From positions 186,001 to 250,000 of the forward strand of contig JBNKDG010000004.1 of the NCBI GenBank assembly GCA_050288165.1: a stretch of DNA of 64,000 nt, written 5' to 3'. The translations under genes and the position numbers were made by a program. The notes under the pieces are model-generated. The model saw nothing but the letters and a program-made list of their open reading frames with translations, was not told where the DNA came from and searched no databases. Below are positions 23,413-33,207 of the stretch, piece after piece; positions within the stretch are counted from its first letter, which is position 1, and every line of letters begins with the position of its first letter. The stretch is from JAPHTQ01 sp050288165. Its GTDB lineage: Bacteria > Pseudomonadota > Gammaproteobacteria > Thiohalomonadales > Thiohalomonadaceae.

Positions 23413-24808
23413 AGATGTTGGGTAATGCTTTACCGGGATTGAGCAGGTTGTGGGGATCGAACTGCTGTTTGATCTGCTGCATGAGCTTTAACGCCACTGG
23501 GTCGAGTTCACGGCTGACGAATTCCCGCTTCACCATGCCGATGCCGTGTTCGCCGGAGAGGGTGCCGTCGAGTCCCAGTACCAGATCAAACAGTTGGCCA
23601 AGACAGCGCTCGGCACGAGCCATTTCCGCCGGATCATCGGGATTGACCAACAGATTAACGTGAATGTTGCCGTTGCCCGCATGGCCGAAATTGACGATGG
23701 TGATGCCGTGCTGTTGCGACAACTGTTGAATACCGTCGATGAGTTCCGGCATACGTGAGACCGGCACCACCACATCCTCGTTGATCTTCTTTGGCGCCAC
23801 ATTGCGCAGGGCTGGTGAAAGGGCCTTGCGCAGCGTCCACAACGCCGCGACCTCTTCGTCACTAGTGGCGAGCAACACCTCCATGCAACCCTCAACGTGA
23901 GCCGCCGCCTGTACCGCGCGGGCATCCGCTTCAATCGACGCGGCACTGCCGTCCACTTCGATCATCAGCAAAGCCCCCGCATCCTCTGGCAGGTCGTTGG
24001 CGCTGTAGTCGCGAATCATCGCCAGTGCCTGATCGTCCATGAACTCCAGGGTACAGGGCGTAACCGGTTGGGCCATGATGTGGGAGACGGCGCGGGCGGC
24101 GCAGGCCATATCGCGATAGAGCGCGCGTAGGGTCCGTTTGTTTTCCGCCAGTGGCGTGAGTTTGAGAGTGGCCTCGGTGATCACCGCCAGGGTACCCTCG
24201 GCGCCGATTAACAGCCGGGTCAGGTCGTAGCCGACCACACCCTTGGTGGTGCGGGTGCCGGTTTTGAGAATCTCACCTTCAATGGTGACGGCGCGTAGGC
24301 CCAGGGTGTTTTCCCGTGGGGTACCGTACTTGACCGCGCGCGGTCCGGCGGCGTTACATGCGAGGTTGCCGCCGATGGTACAGATGTCGGCACTGGTCGG
24401 ATCCGGTGGCCAGAAGAAACCGTGTTCCGCGGCGGCCTGTTGCACCTGTCGGTTGGTCACACCGGGCTGGACGACCATCAGACGGTTATCCGGATCGACC
24501 TTGAGAATGCGATTCAGATTTTCGCAGGAGAGCAGCACGCCACCTTCTGCAGGGACTGCTGCACCGGCGGTGCCGGTGCCGCTGCCGCGGGCGGTAATGG
24601 GAATGCGGTGTTCGTTGCAGAGTTGTAGCAGTGTGGCGACCTGTTCTTCATTGGCCGGTTTGACCACCACAGCGGGGAGTTGATGCAAACGGCTGTTGTC
24701 GTAGCCGTAGGTCCAGCGCTCCGCCTGGTCCAGACAGAGTGCCTCTGCCGGGAAGTGCTGCTGCAAAGCCGCAAGAAAAGAGTGGGGCAGGGAGGCGGGC
24801 GTGTTCAT
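23411..24808 (-). CDS. FAD-linked oxidase, D-lactate dehydrogenase/glycolate oxidase GlcD type
   Basis: A 465-residue flavoprotein of the VAO family: N-terminal FAD-binding domain with PITARGSGTGTAGAAVP and the C-terminal oxidase domain with NFGHAGNGNIHVNLL and LSGEHGIGMVKREFV. Substrates in this family are D-2-hydroxy acids such as D-lactate or glycolate; the sequence alone does not separate these. No glcE or glcF partner is adjacent, which favours a single-subunit D-lactate-type enzyme. Its ATG overlaps the stop of the upstream dolP-like gene by four bases. Confidence 0.9.
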   Translation of the reverse strand: MNTPASLPHSFLAALQQHFPAEALCLDQAERWTYGYDNSRLHQLPAVVVKPANEEQVATLLQLCNEHRIPITARGSGTGTAGAAVPAEGGVLLSCENLNRILKVDPDNRLMVVQPGVTNRQVQQAAAEHGFFWPPDPTSADICTIGGNLACNAAGPRAVKYGTPRENTLGLRAVTIEGEILKTGTRTTKGVVGYDLTRLLIGAEGTLAVITEATLKLTPLAENKRTLRALYRDMACAARAVSHIMAQPVTPCTLEFMDDQALAMIRDYSANDLPEDAGALLMIEVDGSAASIEADARAVQAAAHVEGCMEVLLATSDEEVAALWTLRKALSPALRNVAPKKINEDVVVPVSRMPELIDGIQQLSQQHGITIVNFGHAGNGNIHVNLLVNPDDPAEMARAERCLGQLFDLVLGLDGTLSGEHGIGMVKREFVSRELDPVALKLMQQIKQQFDPHNLLNPGKALPNI

Positions 24809-25380
24809 CCCTGGTATTCGAAAACCTTGATCACGCGGGCCACGCCAGGGGTGCGGCGTACCACTTCAACTACCTTTTCCGCCTCGGCACGACTGAGCAG
24901 CCCCATCAGGTAGACGCTGGCGTTTTCGCTCACTACCTTGACGTTGGCGGTATCGACACCTTCCGCATCAAACAGGCGGGAGAGAACCCGTGTGGTCAAA
25001 GCGGTATCGTTACGACGGCTCTCGCTGTCACTAGCGGGGGCGATGCGCAGTTCGTTACGCACCTCGCGTACCCCTTCTTCTTCACGCACCAGTTTTTCTA
25101 CCTGTGCCTTGTACAGTGGTAACACCGCTTCACCGGTGAGCAATACCACGCCATTGTAACTGGTGATGTTGACATGCACGCCGCTCAGTAACTCGGCGTT
25201 GTCGGTGATCCGTTCCTGGGCACTGAGTTCGATGCGCTCATCGTTGAGCATGGTTTCCGCGTTGCGGCGATCCTTGGCGATCGCCACACCGGCTGCCGCG
25301 CCGCCAGCGATCACCAGCGGTGCGGCACAGCCCGATAACTGGAAAATCAGTACAAACAGAATGCCGAGGCGTACAAACAC
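24805..25380 (-). CDS. dolP: Dual BON-domain lipoprotein DolP
   Basis: A 191-residue lipoprotein: signal peptide with lipobox LSGC (Cys about 18), a glycine-rich segment, then two BON domains (about 45-115 and 123-190) marked by NSYNGVVLL-like and ENASVYLMGLL strands. DolP (formerly YraP) binds anionic phospholipids at the outer membrane and division site and supports BAM function. It is last of the rsmI-lpoA-yraN-diaA-dolP neighbourhood known from E. coli, which strengthens the name. Confidence 0.9.
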   Translation of the reverse strand: MFVRLGILFVLIFQLSGCAAPLVIAGGAAAGVAIAKDRRNAETMLNDERIELSAQERITDNAELLSGVHVNITSYNGVVLLTGEAVLPLYKAQVEKLVREEEGVREVRNELRIAPASDSESRRNDTALTTRVLSRLFDAEGVDTANVKVVSENASVYLMGLLSRAEAEKVVEVVRRTPGVARVIKVFEYQG

Positions 25381-25382
25381 CG

Positions 25383-25976
25383 TTACGCCTCTTCGCCGAA
25401 CAGTTGTAGATCGATGAGATCGCAGAGACAGTGAATGATCAGCAGGTGGACTTCCTGGATGCGTGCGGTCGACTCGGAAGGAACACGCAGTTCGATGTCA
25501 CCATCGGCCAGTTTAAGGGCCATGCTGCCGCCCTCCTTGCCGGTCAGGGCGACGATCCGCATACCGCGATCATGAGCTGCCTCCATCGCCTGCACCACGT
25601 TGGCTGAGTTACCGCTGGTGGAGATGGCCAGCAGGATGTCTCCCTCCTGGCCCAGCGCACGTACCTGCTTGGAGAAGATCTCGTTGTAGTGGTAGTCGTT
25701 GGCGATCGAGGTCAGAGTCGAGGTATCGGTCGACAGTGCTACCGCTGGCAGGCCTGGACGTTCGCGTTCGAAGCGGTTGAGCATCTCCGAGGAGAAGTGT
25801 TGCGCATCACCGGCGGAGCCACCGTTACCGCAACTCAACACCTTGCGCCCGGCGAGCATCTGCTGCGCGATGAGATCGGCCGCCGCGGCGATACCCGGCG
25901 CCAGTTGTTCCATCGCGGCAAGTTTCAGCTTGGCGCTGGCCTCAAAGTGGAGTCTGATTCGTTCTTCGACTTGCAT
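25383..25976 (-). CDS. diaA: SIS-domain protein DiaA (GmhA-like)
   Basis: A 197-residue SIS-domain protein, E. coli DiaA being 196. Sugar-phosphate-binding signatures LSCGNGGSAGDAQHFSSEM and LAISTSGNSANVV are intact. DiaA tetramers bind DnaA and promote initiation; the paralogue GmhA makes sedoheptulose-7-phosphate into a heptose. Position between yraN and dolP supports DiaA. The ATG at 25976 gives the standard length; the longer open frame overlaps yraN. Confidence 0.88.
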   Translation of the reverse strand: MQVEERIRLHFEASAKLKLAAMEQLAPGIAAAADLIAQQMLAGRKVLSCGNGGSAGDAQHFSSEMLNRFERERPGLPAVALSTDTSTLTSIANDYHYNEIFSKQVRALGQEGDILLAISTSGNSANVVQAMEAAHDRGMRIVALTGKEGGSMALKLADGDIELRVPSESTARIQEVHLLIIHCLCDLIDLQLFGEEA

Positions 25977-25981
25977 GTAAT

Positions 25982-26356
25982 TTAACCCGCCTCGATTGCG
26001 TTGGTTATCCACTCTATTGCGTTTTGTCCGTTGTTTCCCGGTGTTATCGCTACCACGTCGAAACGACACGGTTGGTTTGCGGCATGCTGTTTTTGCAGAT
26101 AGTGTTGCGCCGCCAGTAACAGGCGCTGTTGTTTGTGCCGGTCTACACTCGCTGCCGCACCGCCAAAGCCCTGATGCTTGCGGTAGCGTACCTCAATGAA
26201 CACCAAGGTTTCACCATCGCTCATGATCAGATCGATCTCGCCACCACGACAACGGTAATTCCGTTGTCGTGTGAGTAGACCGTGCTGTTGCAGATAGTGT
26301 TCGGCGAGTTGCTCAGCGTGCCTGCCGATCGCCTGCCGTGTTTTGCCACTCTCCAT
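25982..26356 (-). CDS. yraN: YraN/UPF0102 endonuclease-like protein
   Basis: A 124-residue protein of the UPF0102 family, with the restriction-endonuclease-like core: GRHAEQLAEHYLQ, then RCRGGEIDLIM and ETLVFIEVRYRKH, where the E, D and E-x-(K/R) positions match a nuclease site. Function in vivo is not settled. The start overlaps the lpoA 3' end by 44 bases; a later start would remove the first helix. In E. coli yraN likewise follows lpoA. Confidence 0.9.
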   Translation of the reverse strand: MESGKTRQAIGRHAEQLAEHYLQQHGLLTRQRNYRCRGGEIDLIMSDGETLVFIEVRYRKHQGFGGAAASVDRHKQQRLLLAAQHYLQKQHAANQPCRFDVVAITPGNNGQNAIEWITNAIEAG

Positions 26357-28226
26357 TGATTTCCACCACACGCTCTTCCTGGAGACGGGGGATGCCGCGG
26401 GTGAATTGCGCCCACAGCAACTGACGTTCGATCCGACCATTGTCGTTCACCGACAGCTTACCGGTTTCGCCGCGATAGTGTTCGAAAGGATGGCTCTGCA
26501 ACATCGGCAGCAGCGGTACCAGACGATAGGCATCGACGCCCAGGGCCACCAGTCGCTGCAATTCGCCACGGTGTTTCTCGAACTCCTTGGCGTTGCTACG
26601 ACGGAGGTCCTGCAGTGAACTCGGTGCATCCAGGGTCCACGGCATATCGCAGAAGGTGATGTCATCCATGTCGCGGTCCGCGTTGCGGTTGATCTCGCCC
26701 TGGTAGAGATGCGAGGTGGCGAGGATCGGCAGATCGGCGGCGTGGTAGAACTTCAACTGCGGACGAATCAATCGTGCCTGACGCGGGAAGGCGGCAAGGA
26801 AGACAAAGTCGATGTCCTGACGACGACGCGGCGTGAACTCGAGTTTTTCCGTTACCAGCTGATTGATGCGACGTTTGCGGAATTCGCTGTCGTTGATGTT
26901 GAGCAGATTCTTGATCGGGATCGAGAAGTCGTTATTGCTGGCATCGTAGCGGCTTTCGCTGCCGATGCTGCCGCCCAGTTCCGCCCAGCGCGCCTTGAAT
27001 GCTTCAGCAAGACGATCGCCGAGACTGCTCTGCGGCAACAGTAGTGCTGCATGGGTGTGACCTTCCTGCCAGGCGCGGTCAGCGACTTCACGTGCCTCGT
27101 CTTCCGGCGCCAGACTGAACTGGAACAGTCTGGCACTGCTGGCCGGTTGGGCGTAGTTCAGTGCCAGGGTCGGTACCGGCAGGTTGCTGCGCTCTGCGAG
27201 TTTCGCCGTCGCGCCCTTGTCCAGCGGACCGATGATGAATTCCGCACCGGCATCGACCGCTTTCTCATAGGCATTTTCCACTTCCTCGGGACGGTCGCCG
27301 ATGTCGTAGATATTCAGGGTGATCGATGCGTGTTGCGGATCCTGATAATAGGCGGCAAACAGTCCTTCCTGGATCGCCTTGCCTGCGGCGGCAAAACGGC
27401 CACTCAAAGGCAGTAGCAGTCCGATGTTGGCCGGACGTTGCGCCAGTTCGCGGCTGCGCTCGACCAGCATCTGCAGCACCGGTTCACCGGCGGGGTGGCC
27501 GCGGTAGCGCTGGCGCCAGCTGGCGATGCGCTGTTGCACTTCACGTGGTGAAAGATTGTAGTCCTTGGAAATTTCCACCAGTTCCATCCAGCCGCTCAGG
27601 GCATCCGGTGGCGGTTGTACGCGCAGCTGGCGCAGTGCCTGTGGTGTCAGCAGGGAGAGTGATTGCCAGATCGCCAGCTGTATGTTCTGGATCTGTTGTT
27701 CATCGCTGAGGTAGAGCTCATGCAGGATATATTCGCGCGCGGTCTCCAGGTGATTACCGACACGGGCAAATGCTCTGGCGCGCAGCAGGTGATAGCGGGA
27801 GTGAAGTGTGGCACCGTCCTTCAACAGGTTTTCCGGTACCGCGGGGTTCTCCAGGATCGCCAGTGACAGATCCGGATCACGTTTCAGCGGGATCTCGGCG
27901 CGCAGTAACTGCACCTTCATCCGCAGTTCCAGCGACAGACTCTTTTCCGGTAGCAGTAGTAACTGTTCGCTCGCCTGATTCAGCAGGCCAGCCTGGAACA
28001 TTGCTTCGGCAGCGAGGTAGCCGTACTCATGGCCCTGGGGTGGCGGTACGCTCGCAGCCAGTTGACTGTAGAGTGAGGCGGCCAGTTGATAATCGCCGCT
28101 CTGCATCGCCTCGGCGGCGGCACCCGGTTTTTCCTCGGGAGAGTAGACTTTGCGCGATGGGCCACCCGCACAACCGAACAGGGTGGCAACGAGGAGGAGA
28201 ACCAATAGTTTCTTCTGCTTCTGCAT
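26313..28226 (-). CDS. lpoA: Penicillin-binding protein activator LpoA
   Basis: A 637-residue outer-membrane lipoprotein: signal with lipobox LFGC (Cys about 19), an N-terminal TPR-like helical domain (to about 270) and a C-terminal periplasmic-binding-protein-like domain beginning near NIGLLLPLSGRFAAAGKAI. LpoA reaches through the wall to stimulate PBP1A. The ATG at 28226 (MQKQKKLL) gives a proper signal peptide. It is divergent from rsmI, 81 bases apart, as in E. coli. Confidence 0.93.
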   Translation of the reverse strand: MQKQKKLLVLLLVATLFGCAGGPSRKVYSPEEKPGAAAEAMQSGDYQLAASLYSQLAASVPPPQGHEYGYLAAEAMFQAGLLNQASEQLLLLPEKSLSLELRMKVQLLRAEIPLKRDPDLSLAILENPAVPENLLKDGATLHSRYHLLRARAFARVGNHLETAREYILHELYLSDEQQIQNIQLAIWQSLSLLTPQALRQLRVQPPPDALSGWMELVEISKDYNLSPREVQQRIASWRQRYRGHPAGEPVLQMLVERSRELAQRPANIGLLLPLSGRFAAAGKAIQEGLFAAYYQDPQHASITLNIYDIGDRPEEVENAYEKAVDAGAEFIIGPLDKGATAKLAERSNLPVPTLALNYAQPASSARLFQFSLAPEDEAREVADRAWQEGHTHAALLLPQSSLGDRLAEAFKARWAELGGSIGSESRYDASNNDFSIPIKNLLNINDSEFRKRRINQLVTEKLEFTPRRRQDIDFVFLAAFPRQARLIRPQLKFYHAADLPILATSHLYQGEINRNADRDMDDITFCDMPWTLDAPSSLQDLRRSNAKEFEKHRGELQRLVALGVDAYRLVPLLPMLQSHPFEHYRGETGKLSVNDNGRIERQLLWAQFTRGIPRLQEERVVEINGEWQNTAGDRQAR

Positions 28227-28307
28227 GGGATGATATGTTCCGCTATCTGACACCCGGAAACTGCCGGGTGTTCTGCAAATTGCACAGTATCTTGGTGAGG
28301 TGACGTA

Positions 28308-29153
28308 GTGTCAATTGAAGCTGGTGTCCTTTACATCGTTGCGACGCCCATCGGCAATCTCGGTGATCTCTCGCCGCGAGCGATGGATGTGCTGCGCGAG
28401 GTCGATCATATCGCTGCCGAGGATACCCGTCACAGCGCCGGTTTGTTGCGTCACTTCTCCATCACTACGCCGCTGGTTTCACTGCATGAGCACAACGAGC
28501 GGGAAAAGAGCGCGGCGTTACTAGTTCGCCTTGAGGCGGGTGAATCGATCGCGCTCATCTCCGATGCCGGTACGCCTTTAATCAGCGATCCCGGCTATGT
28601 GCTGGTGCGCGATGCCCAGGCAGCGGGGCTGAAAGTGGTGCCGATCCCCGGCCCCAGCGCCCTGATCGCCGCGCTTTCCGCCAGTGGCCTGCCTACAGAC
28701 CGCTTCTGTTTCGAGGGGTTCCTTCCGGCCAAGTCCGGTAACCGACGTAAACAGCTGGAGTCGCTGCGCGACGAACCGCGCACCCTGGTGTTTTACGAAT
28801 CGCCGCATCGTATCGTCGAGAGTCTGGCCGATATGGTGTCTGTGTTGGGTCCCGAGCGCGAGGCGGTAGTGGCGCGGGAGTTGACCAAGACCTTCGAGAC
28901 CATCCGCCACGCACGCCTGGGTGAACTGGCAAAGTGGGTGGTGGAAGATGCCAACCAGCAGAAAGGGGAGTTCGTACTGCTGCTGCACGGCGCACCTGCT
29001 GCCACTGAGGACGAAGACCGGGACGGCCAGCGCATCGCCGAACTGCTGGCAGAAGAGTTGCCGCTGAAGCAGGCGGCGGCGCTGGCGGCGCGGATCAGCG
29101 GTGGGCGGAAAAACAGCCTCTATCAATACCTTTTACAAAAAAAACAGCCATAA
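28308..29153 (+). CDS. rsmI: 16S rRNA (cytidine-1402-2'-O)-methyltransferase
   Basis: A 281-residue SAM-dependent tetrapyrrole-methylase-fold enzyme that methylates the ribose of C1402 in the decoding centre. Signature blocks ATPIGNLGDLSPRAMDVL, AEDTRHSAGLLRHF, LISDAGTPLISDPG and FCFEGFLPAKSGNRRKQL are all present. GTG start with GAGGTGA before it. Divergent from lpoA; rnpB follows 48 bases after the stop. Confidence 0.96.
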   Translation: MSIEAGVLYIVATPIGNLGDLSPRAMDVLREVDHIAAEDTRHSAGLLRHFSITTPLVSLHEHNEREKSAALLVRLEAGESIALISDAGTPLISDPGYVLVRDAQAAGLKVVPIPGPSALIAALSASGLPTDRFCFEGFLPAKSGNRRKQLESLRDEPRTLVFYESPHRIVESLADMVSVLGPEREAVVARELTKTFETIRHARLGELAKWVVEDANQQKGEFVLLLHGAPAATEDEDRDGQRIAELLAEELPLKQAAALAARISGGRKNSLYQYLLQKKQP

Positions 29154-29167
29154 CAGCCACTTATTCG

Positions 29168-29195
29168 TTGAATCTTTCCCGTTAACGGGTATCTT
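29168..29195 (+). promoter_or_regulatory. Likely rnpB promoter
   Basis: TTGAAT (29168-29173) and TATCTT (29190-29195) are separated by 16 bases and end six bases before the RNA 5' end at about 29202. Confidence 0.5.
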
Positions 29196-29201
29196 ATGCG
29201 C

Positions 29202-29564
<363 letters not shown>

Positions 29565-29730
29565 TTTTTCCTCCCCGATCTTGAGACTTTACTTTAAGTT
29601 CGCACCCCAACATTTTGATCAAAAAAAGCTCTTTTTTTGACCCACTTCACGCATTCCTCCCACTCCGCTTCACCTTTCGTAAGTTATTGTGAAATAAGCA
29701 GGAATTTTCTATTTCCGTCCCGGAATTAGC

Positions 29731-29760
29731 TTGACATTACGGCTTTCTGGTTCATATAGT
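29731..29760 (+). promoter_or_regulatory. Main promoter of the division and cell wall cluster
   Basis: A consensus -35 TTGACA (29731-29736) and -10 TATAGT (29755-29760) are 18 bases apart. They lie in the 260-base gap between rnpB and mraZ (29565-29824), directly before the MraZ boxes. The rest of that gap is AT-rich with no gene seen. Confidence 0.75.
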
Positions 29761-29768
29761 GTACAAAT

Positions 29769-29798
29769 GTGGGAGAAAGTGGATCAAAGTGGAGTAAG
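29769..29798 (+). promoter_or_regulatory. MraZ operator, three tandem GTGG boxes
   Basis: GTGGGAGAAA, GTGGATCAAA and GTGGAGTAAG follow one another at an exact 10-base period, downstream of the -10 box. MraZ is known to bind TGGG-type direct repeats with this period and repress its own operon in E. coli, so autorepression of the cluster is expected here. Confidence 0.8.
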
Positions 29799-29824
29799 GC
29801 TTCACTAACGAGGAGAGCCGCAAG

Positions 29825-30286
29825 GTGTTGTTTCGGGGAGTGACAGAACTCAATCTGGATGCCAAGGGGCGCATGGCCATGCCGACGCGCTACCGTGAGC
29901 GTTTGATTGAGCGCAGCGAGGGTCGACTGGTGATCACCATCGACACCGACGAACGCTGCCTGCTCCTCTACCCCCTGCCCGAGTGGGAAGCCATCGAACA
30001 GAAACTCGACTCCCTGCCCAGCTTCAATCCCCAGGCCCGCCGGGTTCAACGCCTGCTGATGGGCCACGCCACCGATGTGGAGATGGACGGCAACGGCCGT
30101 TTGTTGCTGCCCCCGCCGCTGCGTCAGTACGCCAACCTCGACAAACAGGTGGTGCTGATCGGCCAGGGCAAGAAATTCGAGTTGTGGGACGCGGCGCTGT
30201 GGAATGCGCAGCGTGACAACTGGCTGGCGGACGAGACCGTGGTCGACGGCCAACTGCCGCCGGAACTCCAGAACCTCTCACTCTGA
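29825..30286 (+). CDS. mraZ: Transcriptional regulator MraZ
   Basis: A 153-residue protein with two AbrB-like halves, beginning FRGVTELNLDAKGRMAMPTRYRE and repeated as ATDVEMDGNGRLLLPPPLRQY. It forms a ring that binds the tandem boxes in its own promoter. GTG start with GAGGAG in front. First gene of the mra-mur-fts cluster. Confidence 0.96.
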   Translation: MLFRGVTELNLDAKGRMAMPTRYRERLIERSEGRLVITIDTDERCLLLYPLPEWEAIEQKLDSLPSFNPQARRVQRLLMGHATDVEMDGNGRLLLPPPLRQYANLDKQVVLIGQGKKFELWDAALWNAQRDNWLADETVVDGQLPPELQNLSL

Positions 30287-30287
30287 T

Positions 30288-31226
30288 ATGGAGAAGGCGC
30301 TGGAACACCGCCCGGTACTACTCGATGAGGTGCTGGCGGCGCTGAACATACGCCCGGACGGGATCTACCTGGACGGTACTTTTGGCCGGGGCGGACACAG
30401 CGCGGCTATTTTGCAGTGCCTGAACGAAAACGGTCGCCTGCTGGCAGTGGATAAAGACCCGCAGGCGGTGGAAGTAGCCCGGCAGCGATTCGCCGGGGAC
30501 CCGAGATTCGCCATTGTGCGGGGGAGCTTCACCATGCTCGAACGGGAAGCGGAACAGCGCGGCTGGATGGGCAAGGTCGACGGCATACTGCTCGACCTCG
30601 GGGTCTCATCCCCCCAACTGGACGATCCCGAGCGCGGTTTCAGCTTCAGTCACGATGGCCCGCTGGATATGCGCATGGACCCGGATAACGGACTCAGCGC
30701 CGCCGAATGGCTGGCGCAGGCAAAGGAAGCGGAGATCGCAGAAGTTTTGAAAGAGTACGGCGAAGAGCGCTTCGCCAAGCGCATCGCCCGCGCCATCGTG
30801 CAGCAGCGTGAGCTGAGCCCCATCACCACCACTGCGCGGCTGGCGAAGATCGTCGCCGAGGCCAACCCGAAATGGGAGAAGGACAAAAACCCGGCTACGC
30901 GCAGCTTTCAGGCCATTCGGATATTCATCAACTCGGAGCTGGAAGACTTGGAACAGGTACTGACACAGTCGGTAGAGATGCTGGCACCGGGCGGACGCCT
31001 GGCGGTGATCAGCTTCCACTCGCTGGAGGACCGCCGGGTCAAGCGCTTCATTCGTGACGAGGCCCGTGGCGGTGAGTTCCCGCCCGACCTGCCGGTGACC
31101 GAGGCGCAGTTCAATCGTCGTCTACGCGCGGTGGGCAAAGACATCCGCGCCGGTAAAGAGGAGTTGGCCATCAACCCGCGGGCGCGCAGCGCCGTGTTGC
31201 GCGTGGCAGAGAGGTTGGCTCAATGA
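30288..31226 (+). CDS. rsmH: 16S rRNA (cytosine-1402-N4)-methyltransferase
   Basis: A 312-residue enzyme (MraW) that adds the N4 methyl to C1402, the same base that RsmI, encoded 2 kb upstream, methylates on the ribose. SAM site YLDGTFGRGGHS, plus the conserved LLDLGVSSPQLDDPERGFSF and AVISFHSLEDRRVKRF blocks. The ATG one base after the mraZ stop has no strong ribosome site, suggesting translational coupling. Confidence 0.96.
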   Translation: MEKALEHRPVLLDEVLAALNIRPDGIYLDGTFGRGGHSAAILQCLNENGRLLAVDKDPQAVEVARQRFAGDPRFAIVRGSFTMLEREAEQRGWMGKVDGILLDLGVSSPQLDDPERGFSFSHDGPLDMRMDPDNGLSAAEWLAQAKEAEIAEVLKEYGEERFAKRIARAIVQQRELSPITTTARLAKIVAEANPKWEKDKNPATRSFQAIRIFINSELEDLEQVLTQSVEMLAPGGRLAVISFHSLEDRRVKRFIRDEARGGEFPPDLPVTEAQFNRRLRAVGKDIRAGKEELAINPRARSAVLRVAERLAQ

Positions 31227-31486
31227 TGCGCTCACTGCTTGGCGGTCTGGCCGCCCTGGTTTTTGCCACCGCCCTGGCGGTGGTCTTCAGCACTCATACC
31301 TCGCGCAAGCTGTTCGTCGAGATGGAGGAGTTGCTGAAGATACGTGACGACCTGAATGCGGAGTGGGGCCGGTTGCAGCTGGAGCAGAGCACCTGGGCCA
31401 CCCACGGCCGTATCGAACAGGCCGCCAGCGACAAGCTGGACATGGTCATTCCTTCCCCCGGATCAGTGGTGATCGTACGCCCATGA
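31223..31486 (+). CDS. ftsL: Cell division protein FtsL
   Basis: An 87-residue bitopic protein: short cytoplasmic end, membrane helix (about 4-23), and a periplasmic coiled coil (FVEMEELLKIRDDLNAEWGRL). It forms the FtsQLB divisome complex. Identified by size, topology and place between rsmH and ftsI. ATGA overlaps on both sides. Confidence 0.92.
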   Translation: MMRSLLGGLAALVFATALAVVFSTHTSRKLFVEMEELLKIRDDLNAEWGRLQLEQSTWATHGRIEQAASDKLDMVIPSPGSVVIVRP

Positions 31487-33207
31487 GCAACGACAACCTC
31501 AACAGCGGATACCCGCACCGGCAGCGCTTCGTCAAGGCGCTGTTGCTGTGTGGTGTCGCGGCGCTGTTGGGGCGCATGGGTGATCTCAATCTCAACCAGC
31601 GCGAGTTCCTGCAGGAGCAGGGCGATGCGCGCTATCTGCGCGTGGTTTCCATTCCCGCACACCGCGGCATGATCACCGATCGCAACGGCGAGCCGTTGGC
31701 GATCAGCACCCCGGTGGAGTCGGTCTGGGCCAATCCGCAGGAACTGGCGACCGCCCGCGAGCGCTGGCCGGAACTGGCCAAACAGCTGGAATTGCCGAAG
31801 GGTTACCTGGAGAAGCTGCTGGCCGGACGGATGGAGAAGGAGTTCGTCTACCTGCGCCGCCACCTCAATCCGGAAATGGCGGAGAAGGTGATGGCGCTGG
31901 GCGTGCCCGGTGTTTCGACCCAGCCCGAATACCGCCGCTATTACCCGATGGGTGAGGTGGCGGCCCATGTGGTCGGCTTCACCAACGTCGACGACAGCGG
32001 CCAGGAAGGCATCGAGCTGATGATGGACCAGAGCCTGCGCGGTACCGCGGGCAGCAAACGGGTGATCAAGGATCGCCTCGGTCGCATCGTCGAGAACGTG
32101 GAGAGCATCAGCGACCCGCGCCACGGCGAAGACCTGCAACTGAGCATCGACCAGCGCATCCAGTACCTGGCCTACCGCGAACTCAAGGCGGCGGTAACCC
32201 GCCACCACGCCCGAGCCGGTTCCGTGGTGATGCTCGACGTGAACACCGGCGAGGTGTTGGCGATGGTCAACCAGCCCGCCTACAACCCCAATAACCGCAG
32301 CGATCTCGACAGCGCCCGTTTCCGCAACCGCGCGGTGACCGACCTGTTCGAACCCGGCTCGACCATGAAACCCTTCACCATCGCCGCGGCGCTGGAGAGT
32401 GGCAAATACCGCCCACACACCCCGGTGAATACTTCACCCGGCATGCTCAAGCTGGGTAGCTTCACCATCCGTGACGCCCACGACTACGGCCTGATCGACG
32501 TCGCCACCGTGATCCAGAAATCGAGCAACGTCGGCGCCAGCCGCATTGCCCTGTCGCTCAAACCACAACGCCTGTGGGACGCCTTTGTTCGCTTCGGTTT
32601 CGGTTACGACACCGGCAGTGGTTTCCCCGGCGAAGCGGCCGGCCTGCTCGACGCCTATCAGGATTGGGGACAGGCCGAGCGCGCTACGGTCTCCTACGGC
32701 TACGGTCTCTCGGTCACCAGCCTGCAACTGGCCAACGCCTACGCAGCGCTGGCTGCCAACGGCCAACAGCGTCCGGTGAGCTTCCTCAAGCGCAGCCGTG
32801 AACAACTGCCGGAAGCGCGTCAGGTGATCGCTCCGGAAGTGGCGCGCGAAGTACGCAAGATGCTGGAAGCAGTAGTGAAGCAGGGCGGCACCGGTACCCG
32901 CGCCCAGGTGGCTGGCTATCGTATCGCCGGTAAGACCGGTACGGTGCGCAAGGCCAGTGGCGGTGGTTATAACGAAGACAACTACTACTCGGTCTTCGCC
33001 GGTTTGGCGCCGGTGAGCAAGCCGCGACTGGCGATGGTGGTAGTGGTCGATACCCCCGATGACGGCGAATACTACGGCGGGGTGATCTCCGCACCGGTCT
33101 TCGGCCGGGTGATGGAGGGGGCATTACGCCTGCTCGATATCCCACCGGATGACCTCGAGAGTTATAAAGGGGTCAGGGTGGCATCCCTGACGGGGGGCAC
33201 GCGATGA
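31483..33207 (+). CDS. ftsI: Septal peptidoglycan transpeptidase FtsI (PBP3)
   Basis: A 574-residue class B penicillin-binding protein: membrane anchor (about 17-31), pedestal domain, transpeptidase domain. Active-site motifs: S293-T-M-K296, S347-S-N349 and K484-T-G486. It cross-links septal peptidoglycan with FtsW. The ATG at 31483 overlaps the ftsL stop by four bases and gives the normal N-terminus; 588 residues in E. coli. Confidence 0.97.
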   Translation: MSNDNLNSGYPHRQRFVKALLLCGVAALLGRMGDLNLNQREFLQEQGDARYLRVVSIPAHRGMITDRNGEPLAISTPVESVWANPQELATARERWPELAKQLELPKGYLEKLLAGRMEKEFVYLRRHLNPEMAEKVMALGVPGVSTQPEYRRYYPMGEVAAHVVGFTNVDDSGQEGIELMMDQSLRGTAGSKRVIKDRLGRIVENVESISDPRHGEDLQLSIDQRIQYLAYRELKAAVTRHHARAGSVVMLDVNTGEVLAMVNQPAYNPNNRSDLDSARFRNRAVTDLFEPGSTMKPFTIAAALESGKYRPHTPVNTSPGMLKLGSFTIRDAHDYGLIDVATVIQKSSNVGASRIALSLKPQRLWDAFVRFGFGYDTGSGFPGEAAGLLDAYQDWGQAERATVSYGYGLSVTSLQLANAYAALAANGQQRPVSFLKRSREQLPEARQVIAPEVAREVRKMLEAVVKQGGTGTRAQVAGYRIAGKTGTVRKASGGGYNEDNYYSVFAGLAPVSKPRLAMVVVVDTPDDGEYYGGVISAPVFGRVMEGALRLLDIPPDDLESYKGVRVASLTGGTR